A DNA stretch of 11,221 bases from a bacterium (lineage in GTDB: Bacteria > Verrucomicrobiota > Verrucomicrobiae > JAJYAR01), in the NCBI GenBank assembly GCA_021779435.1, contig JAJYAR010000047.1, positions 1 to 11,221 of the forward strand, given 5' to 3'. Of the stretch, positions 1 through 5,933 are shown piece after piece. The position numbers and the translations under genes were made by a program. The notes beneath the pieces are model-generated. The model saw nothing but the letters and a program-made list of their open reading frames with translations. It ran no database searches and was not told where the DNA came from. The first letter of the stretch is position 1; each line of letters begins with the position of its first letter.

Positions 1-158
1 TCTGAGGGTTGACGGGTTCTCCGGGCGGGCTTCGCGGCGGCCCGATGAAGGGCTGCGAGGAACTCCTTACGGGTCTTGAAGGGGCCATGGACCCGGCCTT
101 TCTCGATGTCCTGGGCCGACCCGGCCAGACGCGCGTCGAGGACAGTATCGGTGCGACA
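1..158 (-). pseudogene. Start-less open frame, small protein, possibly a decayed antitoxin; runs off window
   Basis: Reading leftward from 158, 52 codons are open to the window edge. They encode a protein-like sequence containing DTVLDARLAG, then AQDIEKGRVHGPF and KEFLAALHRAA. A TGA lies directly before the first codon (159-161), and the frame has no ATG, GTG or TTG. An ATG sits one base out of frame at 157-159, so losing one base after it would give a normal start; this suggests a frameshifted 5' end. The DIxxGRVxGPF..xEFxxxLH pattern reminds me of C-terminal tails of small Phd/RelB-like antitoxins, but that is a weak resemblance and I do not name a family. The 3' end lies outside the window. 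It is divergent from the EF-G-like gene, with 93 bp between them. Confidence 0.35.
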
Positions 159-239
159 TCACCGGCGTGGCGATCCCGGGGGCGGGCGCGGGGCGGCGTG
201 TGAAAGTTGTGTTAAGATCCGGGTTTCGCATCCCTCGTC

Positions 240-245
240 AGGAGG
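240..245 (+). promoter_or_regulatory. Shine-Dalgarno of the EF-G-like gene
   Basis: AGGAGG lies 6 nt before the ATG at 252. It is the strongest ribosome binding site in the window and fixes the start codon. A weak -10-like TAAGAT lies at 213-218, without a recognisable -35. Confidence 0.85.
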
Positions 246-251
246 CAAAAC

Positions 252-2348
252 ATGAAGGTTTACGAAGGTTCCGAGATTCGGAACGTTGCTCTGATCGGTC
301 ATGGGCATTCCGGGAAAACGTCGCTGGCGGCCGGAATGCTCTACGCAGCGGGAGCCAGCAACCGGTTGACGCGAGTTGACGAAGGCAACACGGTCACCGA
401 TTTTGACGAGGAAGAGATCTCGCGGAAGCTGACGGTCTCGACGGCGCTGGCCTACGCGGAGTGGAAGAAGGCCAAGATCAATTTGTTGGACACGCCCGGG
501 TTCAACATGTTCATGAACGACACGCAGGCGGCGATGGTGGCGGCGGACGCGGCGCTGGTGGTGGTGGACGGCGTGGCGGGCGTGGAAGTTCAGACGGAGC
601 GGGTGTGGGAGTTTGCGGACCAGTTCGAGCTGCCGCGGGCGGTTGTCGTTAACCGGATGGACCGCGAGCGCGCGGACTTCGCGCGGGCGGTGGAGTCGAT
701 TCACGAGCGGTTCGGGCGATCATCAGTGCCGGTGCAGTTGCCGATCGGGAGCGAGCGGGATTTTCGCGGGGTGGTGGACCTGATCACGATGACGGCGTAC
801 GAGTACACGCCGGATGGCAACGGGAAGGGCAAGAAGATCGATATTCCGGTGGCGATGGCGGAGGCGGCCAAGGAAGCGCACGAGGCGCTGGTGGAGATGG
901 TGGCCGAGGGCAAGGACGAGCTGATGGAGGAGTTCTTCGCCACGGGGACGCTGCCTGCCGAACATATTCTGGACGGGCTGAAGGTGGAGATGGCGGAGCG
1001 GCGGCTGAGTCCGATATTCTGCTGCTCGGCGCTGCATAACATCGGGACGGAGTTGCTGTTGGATTTCATCGCGGAGAGCTTTCCGGCGCCGGTCGCGCGG
1101 CCGAAGGTGAAGGCGCGGGACAACGGATCGGAAGTGGAGCGGGCGATTTCGGACGCAGGGCCGGCGGCGGTGTTCGTGTTCAAGACGATGGCGGATCCGT
1201 TCGCCGGGCGGGTGAGTTACTTCAAGGTGATGTCGGGCGTGGTGAAGAACGACGCCACGATCGTGAACGGGCGGACGAACGGGGCCGAGCGGCTGGCGCA
1301 CATCAGCGCGGTGATGGGCAAGACGATGGTTCCGGTGACGGAGTTACACGCGGGCGACATCGGGGCGGTGGCTAAGTTAAAAGACACGCTGACCGGGGAT
1401 ACTTTATGCGACAAAGCATCGCCCGTGAGTTATCCGCCGGTGATGCCGCCGGAGCCTTCGATCGCGTATGCGATTTCGGCGAAGACGCGGCAGGACGAGG
1501 ACCGGATGGGGAATGCGGTGCACCGGATTCTGGAGGAAGATCCGTCGCTGCGGTTTTACCGGGATCCGGCGACGAACGAGTTTTTGCTGGCCGGGAGCGG
1601 GCAGCAGCATGTGGAAGTGATTGTCAGCCGGCTGAAGAAGCGGTATGGCGTGGATGTGGAGCTGAAGGCGCCGAAGATTCCGTACCGGGAGACGATTCGC
1701 GGATTTGCCGATGTGCAGGGACGGCATAAGAAGCAGACCGGCGGTCACGGGCAGTTTGGGGATTGCTGGATCAAGATGGAGCCGCTGCCGCGCGGGGGTA
1801 AGTTCGAGTTTGTGAACAGTATCTTCGGCGGGTCGATTCCGCGGCAATACGTGCCGGCGGTGGAGAAAGGGATTGTAGAAGCGGCGGCGCAGGGGTATCT
1901 GGCCGGGTATCCGGTGGTGGATTTCAAGGTGACGGTGTACGACGGGTCGTACCACGAGGTGGACTCGTCGGAGATGGCGTTCAAGCTGGCGGCGCGGAAG
2001 GCGTTCAAGGCGGCGATGGCGCAGGCCAAACCGGCGCTGCTGGAGCCGATCATGAAGGTGGAAGTGCAGGCTCCGGTGGAGTACGCGGGCGACCTGATGG
2101 GCGACATGAACGGGCGGCGCGGGCGCATCACGGGCATGGACACACGCGGGGGTACGCAGATTATCCGCGCGGAGGTGCCGATGGCGGAGATGCTGAGTTA
2201 CCAGAACGATCTGATTTCGATGACGCAGGGGCGGGCTTCGTTTCAGATGGAGTTCGGCCACTACGATTACGTGCCGCAGTTGCAGGCGGAGAAGGTGATC
2301 GCGGCGGCGAAGGCGGCGAAGACGGGGGTGGAGGAGGAGGAAGAGTAG
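252..2348 (+). CDS. Elongation factor G-like GTPase (EF-G-2 type)
   Basis: Translational GTPase of the EF-G family, 698 residues, the normal full length. Visible motifs are the P-loop GHGHSGKT (16-23), DTPG (80-83) and NRMD (134-137, in place of the usual NKxD). Domains II-IV follow, and domain V starts at about Met601 (MKVEV), ending in an acidic tail (EEEEE). Classical EF-G reads DTPGHVDF; here it is DTPGFNMF, so the catalytic His is Phe84. The switch I block is also not the classical one (RKLTVSTALAY). Together these point to the EF-G-2/EF-G-like paralogue group rather than the housekeeping fusA beside rpsL/rpsG/tuf, and no ribosomal genes are near. The role is therefore uncertain: an accessory translocation or ribosome-associated GTPase. 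Codons 601-698 are duplicated at 4054-4350, which suggests that the present 3' end may have arrived with the downstream insertion. Confidence 0.93.
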   Translation: MKVYEGSEIRNVALIGHGHSGKTSLAAGMLYAAGASNRLTRVDEGNTVTDFDEEEISRKLTVSTALAYAEWKKAKINLLDTPGFNMFMNDTQAAMVAADAALVVVDGVAGVEVQTERVWEFADQFELPRAVVVNRMDRERADFARAVESIHERFGRSSVPVQLPIGSERDFRGVVDLITMTAYEYTPDGNGKGKKIDIPVAMAEAAKEAHEALVEMVAEGKDELMEEFFATGTLPAEHILDGLKVEMAERRLSPIFCCSALHNIGTELLLDFIAESFPAPVARPKVKARDNGSEVERAISDAGPAAVFVFKTMADPFAGRVSYFKVMSGVVKNDATIVNGRTNGAERLAHISAVMGKTMVPVTELHAGDIGAVAKLKDTLTGDTLCDKASPVSYPPVMPPEPSIAYAISAKTRQDEDRMGNAVHRILEEDPSLRFYRDPATNEFLLAGSGQQHVEVIVSRLKKRYGVDVELKAPKIPYRETIRGFADVQGRHKKQTGGHGQFGDCWIKMEPLPRGGKFEFVNSIFGGSIPRQYVPAVEKGIVEAAAQGYLAGYPVVDFKVTVYDGSYHEVDSSEMAFKLAARKAFKAAMAQAKPALLEPIMKVEVQAPVEYAGDLMGDMNGRRGRITGMDTRGGTQIIRAEVPMAEMLSYQNDLISMTQGRASFQMEFGHYDYVPQLQAEKVIAAAKAAKTGVEEEEE

Positions 2349-2414
2349 GGGGATTGGTGTCAGCGGCTTGCCGGCTGATTGGGACGGCGCCGGGGGCGTG
2401 GATGGGTGCGGGGG
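2052..2414. repeat. Long direct repeat, left copy (EF-G domain V + downstream)
   Basis: These 363 bp match 4054-4415 with eight substitutions (2060, 2132, 2135, 2144, 2153, 2288, 2322, 2398) and one extra G at about 2373. Homology starts exactly at the ATG of Met601 and stops after GGATGGGTGCGGGGG. Of the seven coding differences six are synonymous; the exception is Thr691 here against Ala in the right copy. The last ~55 bp hold, on the minus strand, a severed hicB tail (PPHPSTPPAPSQSA), put out of frame by the extra G. The right copy is flanked by complete hicB, so the left copy appears to be the secondary junction. Confidence 0.95.
2361..2378 (+). terminator. Imperfect hairpin after the EF-G-like gene
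   Basis: CAGCGG, loop CTTG, then CCGGCTG lies 13 nt after the stop codon. It corresponds to the perfect hairpin at 4362-4379 but carries one bulged G. There is no T-run, so intrinsic termination is only possible. Confidence 0.35.
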
Positions 2415-2449
2415 TGTATACGCCCGGTACGCGCCCCAGACTCGTTCCA

Positions 2450-2567
2450 TCACATAACCCGACTTCGTGCGTTCTGATTTAACATGTTGAAAAGTAAGGC
2501 TAAGTTTGCTGTCCGGCCTGCTCTCCCGGACTCGAAAACCGTCCCGAATCACATAACGGTCACATAA
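2450..2567. repeat. Three TCACATAA octamers in the insert's left arm
   Basis: TCACATAA occurs at 2450-2457, 2549-2556 and 2560-2567. The last two are 11 bp apart, about one helical turn, and lie just after the AlbA_2 stop codon. The first two are extended to ATCACATAAC. The segment is otherwise non-coding and AT-richer than its surroundings. It could be a protein-binding array at the element end, a decayed remnant, or chance. Confidence 0.5.
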
Positions 2568-2569
2568 GC

Positions 2570-4033
2570 CTAAGCCCAGAACGGCACGTAGCTGGCGTGC
2601 TTCCTGGAGGTATTCGTTGGGTCTCTGGGCTTCACGAGCCCCTCTTCGATCGTGTCTGCGATCACGCGCGAAGCGGTGGCGTAATTCCTCTCCTCAATTC
2701 CAAGCCGCTTGCGCAAGGACGTGTTGGTCATCGCCTGGCGGGAAACGTATTGTAAGGCAGCATGCTGGTAGCAGGCGCGAATTCGATCCTGCCGGTCCAT
2801 CCCTCGCAATGGACGCCGTGCGTAGAGAATGGCGATCGTGTGATGCTCGGTCACGCGGAACTCTGGCGCAGGCAACTGATAGAGTTCCGCTTGGAATATG
2901 ACTTTGTCGATGCCGCTCCCGCGCTCTTCGCAGATCTTCGCGCGGCGCATGAACGCAGCCAGAGCCTCGTTCCGCGAACGTGGCGGCTCGTCAATGAATC
3001 GCAGTGTATCGATGAGGGGTTTTCCAGGGTTTGTAATCTCGATGCGGTTCATGAAGACTTCTATCGTGGGACCTGTGCCCCGTATGGAAAAGTCCTGGTG
3101 GATGATCGCGTTCGCCACCAGTTCGCGGACGGCGATCTCCGGGTAAGCCCGCGCCTCGCGGCGCAGCGCCTGACCGATTTCTTCGCTTCCCGGCAGTTGA
3201 TCACTTATGTAGGAGATGAGACCCTCGAAACCGGCAGCATAGCCGCGCGACCCTTCCTGCTCCTTGATGGTCTCCGTTCGGTCCTTGCCTTTGTAAACGA
3301 TGACTCGGATGGCTTTCCGAGCTACGGCTTCAAAGTCCGCAAGTTTTCTGGCAAATAGAATCGCTCCGAGGTTCGTGACGTTCCAACGGTCGTCACCCAG
3401 TGACTGGGTCATGCATTCCTTTTCCAGGCGGCTCAGAATCGCAGCACGGGAGGAGGGAATATGCTGATCCAGCATCTCGAAGAAAGCGGGATAGTCGAGC
3501 CGCGCGAGGACGTCCTCGCCAGCCAGTGCGCGCGCAGCCAGTTCCTTCTCGAACGTCGTCTGCGATAATCGCGCCCAGAGAGCACGTTCCTTCTCCGGGT
3601 AATCCTTCAACTTCTTCTTGTAGCTGCCAACCCGGATGAAGGCGTGATCCTTCCAGCGGACCGGAGTATGACTACAAGGCTTGATGGAGAAGAGCACAAC
3701 GGCCTTTGAGTCAACGCTAAACTCATCGATGCGAAAGTGCACGTCTGGATGAAGGTGCCGAGCCAGCCATGGTTCCAGGTCCTCGTTCCCGATCTTCCGT
3801 TGCCGGGGACGGAAGTCCGTCCCTACTACCCTGTGTGTGCCGCTCTCGACGCCCCAGACCAAATATGCGGCATTTTCTTCGTGCAGCGTCGCGGCATTGG
3901 AAAGAGCGGAGAGATACTCGCCGATTTCCTCCGGCTCAGAATCGTTGTGCTTGAATTCGACCCATTCCGTCTCGTGAGGTAGCCGTACAAGCGAATTAAG
4001 AGTCTCAATCGACTGCGCTCGCACCATCGTCAC
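2570..4033 (-). CDS. Schlafen AlbA_2 / GHKL-ATPase / winged-helix protein (COG2865-like)
   Basis: The 487-residue protein has the three-part architecture of COG2865 proteins, often annotated as ATP-binding proteins or putative transcriptional regulators. An N-terminal AlbA_2 domain (about 17-140) shows [10 protein letters not shown] (21-30), ALSNAA (43-48) and YLVWGVE (57-63). A GHKL-type HATPase_c_4 domain (about 295-405) shows [13 protein letters not shown] with Asn308 in the N-box, NPGKPL (335-340) as G1-like, and RGSGID (371-376) as G2-like. A C-terminal winged-helix-like segment spans about 415-487. The GTG at 4033 has AGAGG 8 nt upstream; an ATG at 4027 (485 residues) is equally possible and has AGGA 8 nt upstream. 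The 5' end lies only 20 bp from the right repeat, so any distal promoter element must lie inside the antisense strand of the EF-G fragment. Such proteins occur often in islands and have been linked to regulation and defence; the function here is unproven. Confidence 0.88.
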   Translation of the reverse strand: MTMVRAQSIETLNSLVRLPHETEWVEFKHNDSEPEEIGEYLSALSNAATLHEENAAYLVWGVESGTHRVVGTDFRPRQRKIGNEDLEPWLARHLHPDVHFRIDEFSVDSKAVVLFSIKPCSHTPVRWKDHAFIRVGSYKKKLKDYPEKERALWARLSQTTFEKELAARALAGEDVLARLDYPAFFEMLDQHIPSSRAAILSRLEKECMTQSLGDDRWNVTNLGAILFARKLADFEAVARKAIRVIVYKGKDRTETIKEQEGSRGYAAGFEGLISYISDQLPGSEEIGQALRREARAYPEIAVRELVANAIIHQDFSIRGTGPTIEVFMNRIEITNPGKPLIDTLRFIDEPPRSRNEALAAFMRRAKICEERGSGIDKVIFQAELYQLPAPEFRVTEHHTIAILYARRPLRGMDRQDRIRACYQHAALQYVSRQAMTNTSLRKRLGIEERNYATASRVIADTIEEGLVKPRDPTNTSRKHASYVPFWA

Positions 4034-4034
4034 A

Positions 4035-4040
4035 ATCCTA
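4035..4040 (-). promoter_or_regulatory. Candidate -10 element for the AlbA_2 gene
   Basis: TAGGAT on the minus strand ends 7 nt before the alternative ATG at 4027. This is the spacing seen for leaderless genes elsewhere in the window. It overlaps the possible Shine-Dalgarno, so either reading could be right. Confidence 0.3.
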
Positions 4041-4053
4041 TCCTCTTCTCGCG

Positions 4054-4350
4054 ATGAAGGTAGAAGTGCAGGCTCCGGTGGAGTACGCGGGCGACCTGAT
4101 GGGCGACATGAACGGGCGGCGCGGGCGCATCACCGGGATGGACACGCGCGGGGGGACGCAGATTATCCGCGCGGAGGTGCCGATGGCGGAGATGCTGAGT
4201 TACCAGAACGATCTGATTTCGATGACGCAGGGGCGGGCTTCGTTTCAGATGGAGTTCGGCCACTACGATTACGTGCCGCAGTTGCAGGCCGAGAAGGTGA
4301 TCGCGGCGGCGAAGGCGGCGAAGGCGGGGGTGGAGGAGGAGGAAGAGTAG
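4054..4350 (+). pseudogene. Detached EF-G domain V fragment (98 codons)
   Basis: This open fragment corresponds to residues 601-698 of the upstream EF-G-like protein, differing only by Ala for Thr691. It starts at the ATG of Met601 and stops at the normal TAG, so it contains the whole of domain V. The upstream stretch is pyrimidine-rich (CCTATCCTCTTCTCGCG) with no Shine-Dalgarno, and an antisense gene starts 20 bp away, so translation is unlikely. It is best read as the displaced 3' end of the host gene after the insertion. Intact reading over 98 codons with almost only synonymous change argues for a recent event or a functional donor allele. Confidence 0.85.
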
Positions 4351-4361
4351 GGGGATTGGTG

Positions 4362-4379
4362 TCAGCGGCTTGCCGCTGA
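4362..4379. terminator. Perfect hairpin between EF-G 3' end and hicB
   Basis: TCAGCGG, loop CTTG, CCGCTGA forms a 7-bp perfect stem 11 nt after the EF-G stop and includes the hicB stop codon. It may work as a bidirectional terminator between convergent genes. No T-run follows. The same hairpin is bulged in the left copy. Confidence 0.45.
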
Positions 4380-4559
4380 TTGGGACGGCGCCGGGGGCCT
4401 GGATGGGTGCGGGGGCTCGAAGTAAAGTTCCAGGGCTTCGGCCAGGTTGGCCAAGGCTTCCTCTTCCGTCTCGCCTTGGCTGGCGACATCGACTTCGAGG
4501 CACTGGGAGACGTACCAGTTTCCTTCGCGCCAGACGGAAGCGGTGAACGGCCGTTTCAT
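4362..4559 (-). CDS. HicB-like (solo) antitoxin family protein
   Basis: This is a 65-residue protein whose first ~48 residues match the short HicB fold: MKRPFTASVWREGNWYVSQC, then LEVDVASQGETEEEALANLAEALELYFE. The family gives RNase H-like antitoxin domains, usually paired with a HicA mRNA interferase. No HicA-sized gene lies on either side, so this is an orphan or solo HicB. The Pro-rich tail (EPPHPSRPPAPSQSAASR) lies in the segment shared with the left repeat, and its TGA is part of a hairpin between hicB and the EF-G 3' end. The chosen ATG begins the family's conserved segment; a GGAG lies 11 nt upstream, which is a weak site. It follows the DUF433 gene after 88 bp on the same strand and may be co-transcribed. 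Longer upstream readings are not supported. Confidence 0.75.
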   Translation of the reverse strand: MKRPFTASVWREGNWYVSQCLEVDVASQGETEEEALANLAEALELYFEPPHPSRPPAPSQSAASR

Positions 4560-4647
4560 CCTAGTTAGTGCTCCATAGCGACAGCGGGCGTGGGCGGGAA
4601 GCGGTTTGAGATTTCTCGTCCTGGGATTCGATGCGGATTGTGTCGCT

Positions 4648-4911
4648 TTACTCCGCGGAAAGCGGTTGTGGGTTCGGAGATCGCCTGCGCCGGCCGAGTG
4701 AGGTGCGAGGCCGGGCGGCGTAGCGGAGGGCTTGTTGCAGGTCTCCGGTCTCGAGGTAGGGGTACTCGGCGAGGAGGGATTCGCGGTCCGGGAAAGCGGC
4801 AAGGAGTTCGAGGACGCGGCGGACGGTGATGCGCATGCCGCGGATGCAAGGCTTGCCGCCGCATTTGCCGGGTTCGACGGTGATGCGATCGAAGGGGTCG
4901 ACCGTTGCCAT
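4648..4911 (-). CDS. DUF433 (VapB-like antitoxin) family protein
   Basis: This 87-residue protein begins MATVDPFDRITVEPGKCGGK and continues PCIRGMRITV, then VLELLAAFPDRESLLAEYPYLETGDLQQALRYAA. That is the hallmark DUF433 pattern (IT..P..C.GKPCIRG.RI.V, then LL.EYP.L...D...AL.YA), a small winged-helix domain typical of antitoxins. The usual partner is a PIN-like DUF5615 toxin encoded just downstream, and none is present in the 88 bp before hicB. The last ~18 residues (RPRTSLGRRRRS and onward) are basic and not family-like, perhaps a replaced end. The ATG at 4911 lies 26 bp after the ctaA stop. TACACT ends 6 nt before the ATG with no Shine-Dalgarno, suggesting a leaderless transcript in addition to read-through from ctaA. 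Confidence 0.8.
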   Translation of the reverse strand: MATVDPFDRITVEPGKCGGKPCIRGMRITVRRVLELLAAFPDRESLLAEYPYLETGDLQQALRYAARPRTSLGRRRRSPNPQPLSAE

Positions 4912-4917
4912 ATAGTC

Positions 4918-4923
4918 AGTGTA
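4918..4923 (-). promoter_or_regulatory. Candidate leaderless -10 of the DUF433 gene
   Basis: TACACT is followed by six bases (GACTAT) and then ATG on the minus strand. A transcript starting ~7 nt after such a -10 would begin at the start codon. No -35 is recognisable. Confidence 0.45.
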
Positions 4924-4937
4924 AAACGGCGCCGGGG

Positions 4938-5870
4938 TCAGGATTCGGCGGGGCGGAGGGCGGCGAGCGAGAGGAAGACGAGGGCGATCCAGAGGGCGCC
5001 GGCGAGGAGGAGGTGGAAGATCTGCATGGGGACGGGGGCGAGGAGGGCGACGTTGAGGGCGCCGGCGATGAGTTGGGCGATGGTGAGGAGGAGGACGGCG
5101 AGGGCGAGATTGGAGTGGAGTTTGGGGAGGTGGGCGCGGAGGACGCGGAGGGTCGAGAAGACGACGATGGCGGCGCCGACGAGCGCGATGACGGGGTGGG
5201 CGAGGCGGAGGCGGAGCAGGAGGTTCGAAGTGGAGCTCAAGTCCTGATGCAGGCCGGCGGTTAAAGAGGTTGCGGGGAAGAGGGTGTCGCCTAAGGCGGC
5301 GATGGCCCCGCTGACGCAAACGATGAGAGCCGCGATGAGAGCGGCGGCGAGGGAGGCCGGGAGAGAACGGCCGGAGCGCGCGGGTTGGGAGGCGAGCCAG
5401 GCGACGACGGCGAGCGAGGCGAGGAGGAGTTGGGTGTTGGTTAGGTGGGCGGCGAGATAGACGACGCGGCCGACGGAGACGTTTTTGGCGACGTAATCGA
5501 ACAGGACGAGGCCTGCGCCGAGGAGGGCTTCGAGGAACAGGAAGCCGAGCGCCCAGAGAGTGGCGCGGCGGAGGACGTGGCCGGAAGGAAAGGCGCGGAA
5601 AGCCCAGACGACGAGCAGGACGACGGCGGCGAGCGAGGCGCCGCTCATGAGGCGGTGGGTGAACTCGATGATGGTTTGGACGGCGGCATCGCGGGGGACG
5701 ACGACGCCGTTGCAGAGCGGCCAGTGGTTGCCGCAGCCGGCTCCGGAGCCGGTGGCGCGGACGACGGCGCCCCAGAGAACGACTAGCACGTTGTAGACGA
5801 GGACGGCGAAGGCGTAGCGGCGGAAAGCGGGCGATGCGGTGTTTCGCGCGGGGGCAAAGCGGGTAGCCAC
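4938..5870 (-). CDS. ctaA: Heme A synthase (COX15/CtaA family)
   Basis: This inner-membrane enzyme oxidises the C8 methyl of heme O to a formyl group, making heme A for aa3-type cytochrome oxidases. The 310 residues fit the bacterial family, with about eight hydrophobic segments in two related four-helix halves. The signature residues are present: Glu69 and His72 in EFTHR, His142 in AAHLTN, His225 in RLAHP and His286 in IFHLLLAG, which correspond to the heme-ligand histidines. Cys46 and Cys53 (CGNHWPLC) have the seven-residue spacing of the extracytoplasmic disulfide known from Bacillus CtaA. The GTG at 5870 is chosen because TACATT ends 7 nt before it; a TTG at 5879 would add three residues. 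No ctaB or cox genes are in the window. DUF433 and hicB follow on the same strand. Confidence 0.9.
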   Translation of the reverse strand: MATRFAPARNTASPAFRRYAFAVLVYNVLVVLWGAVVRATGSGAGCGNHWPLCNGVVVPRDAAVQTIIEFTHRLMSGASLAAVVLLVVWAFRAFPSGHVLRRATLWALGFLFLEALLGAGLVLFDYVAKNVSVGRVVYLAAHLTNTQLLLASLAVVAWLASQPARSGRSLPASLAAALIAALIVCVSGAIAALGDTLFPATSLTAGLHQDLSSTSNLLLRLRLAHPVIALVGAAIVVFSTLRVLRAHLPKLHSNLALAVLLLTIAQLIAGALNVALLAPVPMQIFHLLLAGALWIALVFLSLAALRPAES

Positions 5871-5877
5871 GTTTTTC

Positions 5878-5883
5878 AATGTA
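5878..5883 (-). promoter_or_regulatory. Candidate leaderless -10 of ctaA
   Basis: TACATT on the minus strand ends 7 nt (GAAAAAC) before the GTG at 5870. No Shine-Dalgarno is seen. It is separated by 38 bp from the opposing -10 of the oxidoreductase. Confidence 0.45.
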
Positions 5884-5921
5884 GCGCGGCGGCGCGACGG
5901 CGGCTGGGAAACGGGCGGGGG

Positions 5922-5927
5922 TACAAT
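5922..5927 (+). promoter_or_regulatory. Candidate leaderless -10 of the oxidoreductase gene
   Basis: TACAAT is followed by GCTCGC (6 nt) and then the GTG at 5934. No convincing Shine-Dalgarno at normal distance and no recognisable -35. Together with the ctaA element it forms a compact divergent promoter within 63 bp. Confidence 0.5.
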
Positions 5928-5933
5928 GCTCGC

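Larger units (their letters stand above)
2415..4053. mobile_element. 1.64-kb insertion between the two EF-G 3'-end copies
   Basis: This segment is bounded exactly by the ends of the 363/362-bp direct repeats and carries a single gene, the AlbA_2/GHKL protein. Its GC content and codon use look clearly lower and more even than the GCG/GGG-rich flanks. The organisation is host gene intact at one end and a displaced 3' end at the other, which is how integrative elements sit in tRNA 3' ends. No integrase, transposase, or terminal inverted repeat is visible. The left junction lies in an imperfect palindrome, GGTGTATACGCC (2413-2424); the right junction lies in TCGCGA (4049-4054). Entry could be by single-crossover integration of a ~2-kb circle carrying the EF-G 3' end, or the segment could be the remnant of a larger island. 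The insertion is supported directly; the mechanism is inferred. Confidence 0.8.
4054..4415. repeat. Long direct repeat, right copy
   Basis: These 362 bp are the partner of 2052-2414: EF-G codons 601-698, the stop codon, the terminator-like hairpin and the last codons of hicB. Four of the eight mismatches cluster within 22 bp (4134-4155), while the following ~134 bp are identical. That mosaic fits recombination or gene conversion between the copies. This copy joins complete hicB, so it is probably the original chromosomal end of the EF-G-like gene. Confidence 0.95.

Noticed and set aside
1404..2552. Long minus-strand open frame opposite the EF-G-like gene
   Set aside because: Arg/His/Pro-rich translation typical of the antisense of GC-rich coding DNA; the plus-strand gene is unmistakable.
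2570..4033. AlbA_2 protein as the transposase or integrase of the insertion
   Set aside because: No DDE, tyrosine- or serine-recombinase motifs; the domains match the COG2865 AlbA_2/GHKL/winged-helix architecture.
2415..4053. Insertion sequence with terminal inverted repeats
   Set aside because: The segment ends show no inverted similarity, and the 362-363-bp flanking repeats are far longer than an IS target duplication.
4054..4350. Stand-alone domain V protein as a functional gene
   Set aside because: No ribosome binding site and no promoter; exact repeat boundaries explain it as a displaced 3' end, although its frame is intact.
4905..5264. Glu/Gly-rich plus-strand open frame opposite ctaA
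   Set aside because: Low-complexity translation of GAGGAGG-rich antisense; ctaA on the minus strand has conserved catalytic and membrane features.
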